Assembly (NCBI GenBank): GCA_022821385.1
Contig: JAJEDR010000027.1
Coordinates: 1 to 36,765, forward strand
Origin: Rhodothermales bacterium
GTDB lineage: Bacteria > Bacteroidota > Rhodothermia > Rhodothermales > Bin80
Direction of reading: 5' to 3'
Length of the DNA stretch: 36,765 nucleotides
A program made the position numbers and the translations under genes. Below are positions 23,608 to 29,588 of the stretch, piece by piece (position 1 is the stretch's first letter; each line of letters opens with the position of its first letter). Below the pieces are notes generated by a model. It searched no databases. It had not been told where the DNA came from and was given only the letters and a program-made list of their open reading frames with translations.

Positions 23608-24279
23608 TTATTTGCTTGATGACCGCAACGGAGCGGTTGATCCCGGTGCATAATCTTCGATACACAGCGTGCGGTTTGTCAAACGGATTTCATTCTTGGA
23701 GTTGGAGGCAATAGCAACCAGATGTCCTGCTTCTTGCGCTCGGGATATGACTCTCCTAAATACTGCCCTCCCCTTCGAATCTAGACCTGTCATGGGCTCG
23801 TCAAGCATCAATACCCTAGGCCTGTGCAACAGTGCAGCTGCGAACCGTACTCGCTGCTGCATCCCCGTCGAATATGTACTTACTAGTGTATCAATCCAGT
23901 CTGACAACCCAACTTCTGCGACTACAGATTCAATATGCTCCATCTGCTCAACTATTGAGCGCACTCGCAATATGAAGGTAAGGTTCTCACGCAGAGTAAG
24001 ATCCTCGTACACGTTTATGTACGGGGCCACAAAACCTACATTCAGCGGATGTAGCTCTTTTGGTATGCATTGTCCATCCGATATAAGTTCCGCCTCCCCA
24101 TCAGTTGGTTGAAGAACGCCAGCCAGAATCCTAAGCAATGTAGACTTCCCTGAACCATTTGCACCGGTTATAGCAAGTATCTCCCCCGGTAACAGTGTCA
24201 GTTCAACATTGCTGAAAATCCTCCGATACCCATACTTGTGCCCTACTCCGCGTACGGTTAGGCTCAAACTATTTTCCAT
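23608..24279 (-). CDS. ABC transporter ATP-binding protein, CcmA-like
   Basis: The 223-residue protein is a single ABC ATPase. Walker A is GANGSGKST (39-47), the signature is YSTGMQQRVRFAAAL (136-150) and Walker B is VLMLDEP (156-162). After Walker B the H-loop position reads IASNSKNE. This lacks the usual histidine and resembles the 'I-A-T-N' of CcmA-type heme-exporter ATPases in Bacteroidota. GFVAPYINVYEDLTLRENL also fits that group. The predicted function is to power export, possibly linked to cytochrome c maturation. No permease gene sits beside it, so the partner must be encoded elsewhere. The gene is not tightly joined to either neighbour. Confidence 0.8.
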   Translation of the reverse strand: MENSLSLTVRGVGHKYGYRRIFSNVELTLLPGEILAITGANGSGKSTLLRILAGVLQPTDGEAELISDGQCIPKELHPLNVGFVAPYINVYEDLTLRENLTFILRVRSIVEQMEHIESVVAEVGLSDWIDTLVSTYSTGMQQRVRFAAALLHRPRVLMLDEPMTGLDSKGRAVFRRVISRAQEAGHLVAIASNSKNEIRLTNRTLCIEDYAPGSTAPLRSSSK

Positions 24280-24450
24280 TGACCATCAACATTGGTTGGC
24301 CTCCTGTAGGCATAAGTCTTATGTCAGCATCTTTCCCAGACAACCTCTGAAGTGATTCAGTAGATCTAACCGTAAAGCCTTTGAAGGTCATTAACTTGCG
24401 TTTAGCTAGCATTAATCACAGCATTCGCCCTCACGCAACTGAATAAAACC

Positions 24451-25194
24451 TTACAGAATTCCCAGTATTCTCAGGGCCATGATCAATACGGCGACGATCA
24501 GCACCACACGAATGGCCTTTTCTCCTCGCCGTACCGCTATTCTCGCGGCAGCGATAGCTCCCGTTGCATTGCCCGAAGCCAGTGACAATCCCAAGACCCA
24601 ATCTACATCTCCTGCAATCGCAAACACCAGCAAAGCTGGTATGGAATAGAGGAGTACAATAACGACTTTATGCACTGTGGTAGAGACTAGGTCCATATGC
24701 AGAAGATGAAAAAATACAGCCATAAACAGGAATCCTACTCCCACCTGAATAAACCCTCCATAAAATCCAAGCAACAATAGCACGGGGCCCGACCATGGAG
24801 ATTTCCGAACTGTTGACTCGGAGTCTGGATTACTCCGTGGAATGACCATGGTCAATACAACCACAATCAAAAGCACGCCCAAAATCCGCTCAAACCAAGC
24901 ATCTTCAATCCTGGTCGCCGTAAAAGCACCTGTCAGCGCACCCGGTATCGCCCAGAGCGCATAGGACATACTCTTGCGCAAGCGGGTCTTTCTGTCGGCC
25001 TTAAAGGTTAACGTAGCCGAAATATTCTGAATAACGATCGCAACCCTGTTGGTGCCGTTTGCCACGCCGGCATCAACGCCGAGCAAGACTAGCACCGGAA
25101 GTGTGAGGGTAGAACCACCCCCCGCCATCACGTTAACCATACCTGCCGCTGCACCTACACCAAACAGGATCAGTAAGACGTGCAGCTCCGGCAT
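24451..25194 (-). CDS. TauE/SafE-family membrane permease
   Basis: The 247-residue protein has about eight hydrophobic segments arranged as two similar halves. The first half carries MVNVMAGGGSTLTLPVLVLLG ahead of ANGTNRVAI; the second carries GGFIQVGVGFLFMAVFF. These are TauE/SafE (DUF81) features. Family members move sulfite, sulfoacetate or other small organic anions across the inner membrane; the substrate here cannot be told. The C-terminus (RVVLIVAVLIMALRILGIL) is a final membrane helix. It begins eight bases after the yaaA-like gene, in the same operon. Confidence 0.87.
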   Translation of the reverse strand: MPELHVLLILFGVGAAAGMVNVMAGGGSTLTLPVLVLLGVDAGVANGTNRVAIVIQNISATLTFKADRKTRLRKSMSYALWAIPGALTGAFTATRIEDAWFERILGVLLIVVVLTMVIPRSNPDSESTVRKSPWSGPVLLLLGFYGGFIQVGVGFLFMAVFFHLLHMDLVSTTVHKVVIVLLYSIPALLVFAIAGDVDWVLGLSLASGNATGAIAAARIAVRRGEKAIRVVLIVAVLIMALRILGIL

Positions 25195-25202
25195 ACTATC
25201 GC

Positions 25203-26015
25203 CTAATAGCGGCGAACCATTGCAATTGTCTTGTGCCTGCCCTCCAGGTCTGACTTCTTCCGGCTGAATTTAAAACCTCCTGGATGACGCCAATCAGCCA
25301 GCACCTCCGGCTCGACAATCGGCCCTCGAACAATAAAGTTCATCATCTGCCCACGATAGACCGTGTCCATCTTAACCTCGCGTCCGTTCGCGTTCATAAA
25401 TTTGACGCGCCCCCGGCCGTTGTGGGATTCATCGTCATCCCATACATCCCGAAATGATTCCGGCAACAAATCCCAAACAAATCGACCCTGGACGACCTTG
25501 TTAAGCAGTGGACTGATACGCGGCCTCCAGAAGGAAATCAAGGACCCAATGCCGGGAATAATGGCGGACAAATTGAGACAGTGTTCCGGCACCAGATCAT
25601 CGGGACGCAAGAGACCGAACAACCCGCTCACGATTGCGCTGTTTTCCAGAAGCCTGCGCTGCGCTCCTGTGGGCAGCCCTTCAAAGTCAACTGCACTGTA
25701 AAACGGATCTGGCTCAAATCGTTTGCGCGCTGCCATAAGCGGCGCAGTATAGACGGCTTTTGTCAACTCCAGAACGTCTTCGTATCTCCCTTTGCCGAAG
25801 ATATCTTCCAGCGCTTCGGTATCTTCACGTTGAATGGCCCCTAGAAGTTGATTGAGGACCCGTCGGCGCTCGGGAATCAACTGATGAAAGTAGTTGAAGG
25901 TAGTCTTTGAGCGGTAGTCAAATACATCAGGAGCAAACGGATTACCTCCACTCACCATAATATCTGCCGGCGCAGCCAAGACTGCAAAACGGTCGTCGAT
26001 AGTACCCCTTCTCAA
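25203..26015 (-). CDS. yaaA: YaaA-family (UPF0246) peroxide stress protein
   Basis: The 270-residue product matches the YaaA/DUF328 family. Hallmarks are FYSAVDFEGLP, LLENSAIVSGLFGLLRPDDLVPEH, IIPGIGSLISFWRPRISPLLN and VWDLLPESF. E. coli YaaA limits intracellular iron and DNA damage during hydrogen peroxide stress; the biochemistry is incompletely known. The start is TTG at 26015. It is favoured because the family needs the N-terminal strand seen here as FAVLAAPADIMVSGG, which lies before the first internal ATG. That TTG overlaps the upstream gene's stop (TTGA), giving a YtxH-yaaA-TauE/SafE operon. Confidence 0.87.
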   Translation of the reverse strand: MRRGTIDDRFAVLAAPADIMVSGGNPFAPDVFDYRSKTTFNYFHQLIPERRRVLNQLLGAIQREDTEALEDIFGKGRYEDVLELTKAVYTAPLMAARKRFEPDPFYSAVDFEGLPTGAQRRLLENSAIVSGLFGLLRPDDLVPEHCLNLSAIIPGIGSLISFWRPRISPLLNKVVQGRFVWDLLPESFRDVWDDDESHNGRGRVKFMNANGREVKMDTVYRGQMMNFIVRGPIVEPEVLADWRHPGGFKFSRKKSDLEGRHKTIAMVRRY

Positions 26016-26335
26016 GACTCCGTGCGTGATGCTGACGCAGACCCTAGGATTTCATCCATACGCGAGTTTATTTCTCGCGCTTGTTCCTCCGCCTTTGCGA
26101 CGAGGGCTTCTCCCTTCTGTCGAGCATCGGCGTCCTTATTAGGCGTTTTCATGGTCTCCGCCAAGGTTCCAATTTGATTTGCAAGTCCTTCTAGGTGATA
26201 GGTAACTCGACGGCGTAGTCGGCTACCCTCCTCAGGGGCAAGTAGGAGCCCCAAAGTAAAACCTATACCGCCACCTAGCAACAGGCCCCAGCCCAGTGCT
26301 CGTGGCACATTACCTAAGCCATCATTTTTTGACAT
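26012..26335 (-). CDS. YtxH-domain small membrane protein
   Basis: The 107-residue protein has one membrane segment, WGLLLGGGIGFTLGLLLAPEEG (about residues 16-37). The glycine-rich helix followed by APEEG-x-x-x-R is the YtxH/gas-vesicle-like signature. A basic stretch and an amphipathic, partly coiled-coil tail (KAEEQAREINSRMDEILG) follow. YtxH proteins are stress-associated and of unknown mechanism. It is the first gene of the operon with yaaA, which fits a stress role. Confidence 0.75.
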   Translation of the reverse strand: MSKNDGLGNVPRALGWGLLLGGGIGFTLGLLLAPEEGSRLRRRVTYHLEGLANQIGTLAETMKTPNKDADARQKGEALVAKAEEQAREINSRMDEILGSASASRTES

Positions 26336-26464
26336 TGCTTCGAATGATTCTTGTCACACGCGGCGAGCTCGGTAACTACTGAGCAACGCGGCAGCTGTCG
26401 AATTGTGGGCGCGAAAATACCTTTTCGGATTCTTGGTCCATAGACCGTCTACACCCGATCAAGT

Positions 26465-26560
26465 TTAGCGATTCCGCTTCTTGTGGCGATTCTTACGCAG
26501 TCGCTTCTTCCGCTTATGCGTCGCTATCTTGTGACGTTTCCTTTTTTTGCCGCAGGGCAT
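26465..26560 (-). CDS. AURKAIP1/COX24-domain small ribosomal protein
   Basis: This is a 31-residue, extremely basic peptide starting MPCGKKRKRHKIATHKRKKR and ending in RNR. The motif K-R-x-K-H/R-K-x-x-x-H-K-R-K-K-R-x-R-K-x-R-H-K is that of the AURKAIP1/COX24 domain, known from mitochondrial mS38 and small bacterial ribosome-associated proteins (bS22-type). It probably sits on the small ribosomal subunit. It is easily missed because of its size. A possible 31-codon ORF ends four bases upstream. Confidence 0.85.
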   Translation of the reverse strand: MPCGKKRKRHKIATHKRKKRLRKNRHKKRNR

Positions 26561-26564
26561 ACAG

Positions 26565-26660
26565 CTATAATTGATTAGGTATGGGTAAGACTTCAAGTGT
26601 GGAATAGTACTCGGGAAAATACCCTAATGTTCCATTTTCTTCCCAATAAAAGAATCCCAT
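26565..26660 (-). CDS. possible 31-residue ORF upstream of the COX24-type gene
   Basis: An ATG at 26660 opens a frame reading MGFFYWEENGTLGYFPEYYS and then eleven more residues, ending in PIPNQL. The stop TAG lies four bases before the COX24-type ATG, as in a tight operon. The frame stays open 12 more codons upstream of the ATG (reading SLTEQTTGKQ) before a TAA, but without a standard start. The acidic, aromatic composition looks protein-like and is the opposite of the basic neighbour. I recognise no family, and chance cannot be excluded. Confidence 0.35.
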   Translation of the reverse strand: MGFFYWEENGTLGYFPEYYSTLEVLPIPNQL

Positions 26661-26727
26661 TTGCTTACCCGTTGTTTGCTCCGTTAAACTTATATTTTAC
26701 CTGAGTGGTACATACTTTCTTACTCGC

Positions 26728-26733
26728 TATAAT
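26728..26733 (+). promoter_or_regulatory. possible -10 box (TATAAT) for the alpha/beta hydrolase gene
   Basis: TATAAT lies 12 bases before the TTG start of the hydrolase gene, in an AT-rich spacer shared with the divergent COX24-type gene. No good -35 element is visible at the expected distance. With this box, transcription would start within a few bases of the start codon, giving an almost leaderless mRNA. Confidence 0.25.
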
Positions 26734-26744
26734 AAGACAATAAG

Positions 26745-27545
26745 TTGGCATTAGAATTCCAGCACGCTGGTGGCTTCAAATATGTCGATCTGAACAGTGG
26801 CTCAGAGAGACCCCCGGTCTTGTTGTTGCATGGCCTTTTGGGAAACCCGGAAGGATGGTTTGATGCAGCGGCGGCCTTGGCCTCAAGTAAATGCCGGGCC
26901 ATCGTGCCATACCTGCCGATTGACGAGATGCCCCGCGGACAGGCCAACGTAGGCGGGCTTGTTCAGTATGTACGTGAATTCACTGACTTCATGGATCTGG
27001 ATTCTATGGTGTTGGTCGGCAACTCTCTCGGAGGCCAGATCGCCCTGAAGTACTCAATAGATCATCCAGAACACATCGCTGGGCTGGTTCTTTCTGGCTC
27101 CTCGGGAATTTATGAAACGGACGTCGGCACTTCAACTTTTCGGCGCCAGGATCGCGACTTCATTCGGGCCAAAGCAGAAAAATCATTCTATGATCCGGCC
27201 ATGGTAACCGAAGAATTGATAGATAGGATTTATGAACTGGCAACAAACCGTCTTCGGGCGCTTCGAATAGTCTGGGTTGCTCGCAGTTCAATGAAAGATC
27301 TCGTAGTTGACGACTTAGGGGATATCACAGCCCCTACACTGCTTATCTGGGGCGCCGAAGATCAAATTACTCCTCCTGATGTCGCCTACAGATTCGATCG
27401 GCTGATGCCATCAACACAGTTACATTTCATTGAGAAATGTGGCCATGCTCCTATGATGGAACATCCAGATGCATTTAACGAAATAATGATAAATTTTCTG
27501 GAGCACTCAATTGACAGGGTTGCCTTGCCCTCCGCATCTATCTGA
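26745..27545 (+). CDS. alpha/beta-hydrolase
   Basis: The 266-residue protein has the full alpha/beta-hydrolase layout. The oxyanion strand is VLLLHGLLGNPEGW (25-38), the nucleophile elbow GNSLGG (Ser94), and the acid WGAEDQITP (Asp206). The catalytic histidine is in CGHAPMMEHP (His234). A helical lid spans about residues 125-185. It is likely an esterase or C-C hydrolase; the substrate cannot be told. Translation must begin at TTG 26745, because an in-frame TAA lies four codons upstream and no ATG precedes the first conserved strand. No signal peptide is present, so it is cytoplasmic. A lipoprotein gene follows after ten bases. Confidence 0.85.
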   Translation: MALEFQHAGGFKYVDLNSGSERPPVLLLHGLLGNPEGWFDAAAALASSKCRAIVPYLPIDEMPRGQANVGGLVQYVREFTDFMDLDSMVLVGNSLGGQIALKYSIDHPEHIAGLVLSGSSGIYETDVGTSTFRRQDRDFIRAKAEKSFYDPAMVTEELIDRIYELATNRLRALRIVWVARSSMKDLVVDDLGDITAPTLLIWGAEDQITPPDVAYRFDRLMPSTQLHFIEKCGHAPMMEHPDAFNEIMINFLEHSIDRVALPSASI

Positions 27546-27555
27546 GCCAGGACTC

Positions 27556-28011
27556 TTGTTCCTCAGAGCACCTACCGTACTATTATTGGGGCTTTCAGCA
27601 CTGCTGATCGCCGGCTGTTCGCCCACGCTGTACCCGCTCTACAGAGATTATGAGCACGATTCCGAATATTCCGCTCTGTTGCCTCGCATTGAGGAAGCTC
27701 TCGTTGAAGCCGGCTGGGAGCTGATCCCTCCACCGGCACCAAACACTGTGGCTACAGCAGATCGGCAAATTCGCGATTGGATAATTTACCGTGTCGTAGT
27801 ACAAGTGGAAGCTGTTCCAGTGGGTTCCAGGCATGTCCGCCTGTTTGTGCATCCTTATCGAATGTACGCAACCGGATCGCGAAGCAAGATTCCCTTCTTG
27901 AAACGCAGCATTCGTCGCAGGGTGATCCATGATATCGATCGGGTATTCGAATCACACAACCTCGTAGCAGTTGGAACAGATATCTCTCGAGACCGCGTCC
28001 GCAGAAGGTAG
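27556..28011 (+). CDS. hypothetical lipoprotein
   Basis: Starting at TTG 27556, with CCAGGA four to nine bases upstream, the 151-residue product has a short signal sequence and lipobox LIAGC (Cys21). The mature part begins SPTLYPLYRDYEH. It then has an alpha/beta pattern (LPRIEEALVEAGWELIP, RVVVQVEAVPVGSRHVRLFVHPYRMY) and a basic C-terminus (FLKRSIRRRVIHDIDRVFESHN...RRR). The strand-helix order suggests a small compact domain, but I cannot assign a family. A longer frame from TTG 27511 overlaps the hydrolase stop and would add 15 residues before the signal. It is co-directional with the hydrolase and with the tmRNA gene that follows. Confidence 0.65.
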   Translation: MFLRAPTVLLLGLSALLIAGCSPTLYPLYRDYEHDSEYSALLPRIEEALVEAGWELIPPPAPNTVATADRQIRDWIIYRVVVQVEAVPVGSRHVRLFVHPYRMYATGSRSKIPFLKRSIRRRVIHDIDRVFESHNLVAVGTDISRDRVRRR

Positions 28012-28116
28012 TTTCGCTAACAACTGTTACGTCCTGACGATCTGTGCTGGCACAGATATCCTTAGGTGCAACCTTGGTTGCCTTCAAGCGTACCTATTAG
28101 AGTTATTTGACTTAAT

Positions 28117-28481
28117 GGGGATGATCTGGCTTCGACGGACAGCATCGCGCGGCAAGTTGCGTGTCGAGCTAACCTGACTTGAGCTCGTGAATTACGTCAG
28201 GAACCTGTAACTGCGAACGATTACTCGTACGCGATGGCGGCATAACCCCGCCATCTGTTTTGCGGACACGCCCTCCCACAGGCAGTCCGTAAGGCATCGT
28301 CAATTGTGGGGACTCTATTTTGAATTCCGGCTGCATTCCATATAGAGTATTGATCAGCCTTTATCTGACCTGGCTTTGGTCGCACGCCAAAGGGCACAGA
28401 CGAGACTTTAAGGACGACCTACACACGTAGACGCTTGATCGTTCGACTCTTCGGACCCGGGTTCGATTCCCGGCATCTCCA
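28117..28481 (+). ncRNA. ssrA: transfer-messenger RNA (tmRNA)
   Basis: The 365-base gene begins GGGGATGATCTGGCTTCGAC, the near-universal tmRNA 5' end. It ends with the T-arm GGGTTCGATTCCC and acceptor strand CATCTCC plus discriminator A. The acceptor arms GGGGAUG and CAUCUCC pair over seven bases with one G-U. The 3' CCA is not encoded. The resume codon GCG at 28213 starts a tag reading ANDYSYAMAA before TAA. With SmpB it rescues ribosomes stalled on broken mRNAs and marks the peptides for proteolysis. It is followed directly by a strong terminator. A possible upstream promoter (TTATTTG near 28105 with a TTG about 22 bases before it) is weak. Confidence 0.96.
28213..28245 (+). other. tmRNA proteolysis-tag reading frame (ANDYSYAMAA)
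   Basis: Ten codons from GCG (28213) to GCA, then TAA at 28243-28245, encode A-N-D-Y-S-Y-A-M-A-A. The AND start and hydrophobic A-x-A-A end are the standard features recognised by SspB/ClpXP-type proteolysis. The bases before the resume codon (GTAACT) correspond to the alignment segment seen in other tmRNAs. Confidence 0.9.
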
Positions 28482-28485
28482 CGAC

Positions 28486-28521
28486 AGAGGCCTCGCACCA
28501 TAGAGAGCGAGGCCTCTTTTT
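28486..28521 (+). terminator. intrinsic terminator of tmRNA gene
   Basis: AGAGGCCTCGC (28486-28496) pairs perfectly with GCGAGGCCTCT (28507-28517) over eleven bases with a ten-base loop. Five consecutive T residues end the structure (28517-28521). It starts five bases after the tmRNA 3' end. Confidence 0.93.
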
Positions 28522-28602
28522 GTTTCAGACAGACCTCCCGGTTAAACCATAAGGAGAGTATCCGGGATCACCTGCAAGTTTCCCGGCTTGAAACGATTGT
28601 TC

Positions 28603-29469
28603 CTAACCGCTCCTCTTAGTCAGTTCAACCAGACTGTCAAACAGCAACCGCTGATGCCCCAGAGCGGCTACACGATCGTCGGGCTCTGTCCGTGCCTCTA
28701 ACAAAATCCAGCCCGCATATTCTGACGCTTGCAACAATTCAAATAGCTGTCGATAGGGATACGCACCAATATCCAGCTCACGGATATGAACAGTTTGTCC
28801 AAAATATTCGCGAACAAGCTCAAAATTGTGTGCCAGCCCAGGCTCATTTAAGTCGGCCTCGTTGCAATTCCAGCAGACCCTGACGTTTCGGTGGTCGGCG
28901 GCCTCCATGATTCGTCGAACGACCGGCAACTGGTCTGTACCTTGGCCATGAACCTCAAGACGAATCTCCTGGCCATAGTCTTCTCCATACTGTCCAAGTA
29001 TCCGCAGCGCACGTCCAATTTGGGCAATAGTCTGCGCTTCATCTACCTCACTAGGTAAAGCATCCGGCTTAACCTTTACACCACTACCTCCGACGTCATG
29101 GGAGAGCACTATAGAAGCCTTCGCACCCGTAATTTCGTGCGCCAAACGCGCGGGCTCGCGATGGTGAAAGGCCCAGTTCGTTCCCAATCCCAGCAATAAC
29201 ACGTCACTGTCTGCAAACTGCGCATTAACTGCAGCACGTTCGGCGGGTCGCAGATGGACCTCTACCCCATGAGCATGCTCCGTCCTCAGCTCTACACCCC
29301 CTGCGCCAGCGACCTGGCAGTTATCAATGAGCGTTGGAATATCCCAGTCTCGCCCCCATAAATAGGTTACAAGACCAAACTTCGGGGAACTCTCCCATCG
29401 CGAAATGGATGTGAGTAATTCCCCTAGCGGAAGTTTGAAGAACTGTCGACGAGATGAACGCATGATCAA
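28603..29469 (-). CDS. sugar phosphate isomerase/epimerase-like TIM-barrel protein
   Basis: The 288-residue protein is a xylose-isomerase-like (AP endonuclease 2 family) TIM barrel. Strands with candidate metal ligands are GVELRTEHAHGVEV, IRLEVHGQGTD, VCWNCNEADLNEPG and WILLEARTEPDD. The N-terminus MRSSRRQFFKL carries a Tat-like S-R-R-x-F-x-K motif, as many Tat-exported members do. However, the following stretch (PLGELLTSISRWESSP) is too polar to be a normal signal h-region. Export is thus doubtful. ATG 29469 or 29463 is the start. It lies 119 bases after the TonB-dependent receptor gene on the same strand. The substrate is unknown. Confidence 0.78.
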   Translation of the reverse strand: MIMRSSRRQFFKLPLGELLTSISRWESSPKFGLVTYLWGRDWDIPTLIDNCQVAGAGGVELRTEHAHGVEVHLRPAERAAVNAQFADSDVLLLGLGTNWAFHHREPARLAHEITGAKASIVLSHDVGGSGVKVKPDALPSEVDEAQTIAQIGRALRILGQYGEDYGQEIRLEVHGQGTDQLPVVRRIMEAADHRNVRVCWNCNEADLNEPGLAHNFELVREYFGQTVHIRELDIGAYPYRQLFELLQASEYAGWILLEARTEPDDRVAALGHQRLLFDSLVELTKRSG

Positions 29470-29588
29470 CTGTCAGTTAAAGGACCAAATCTGTCAACTG
29501 GGAGCTTGTAAAGATTGATTGCCAATCAAGATCAGCAATATTGCCATACTGATACCTAATTCAAAATACAGTTGCACCAAAACATGAA

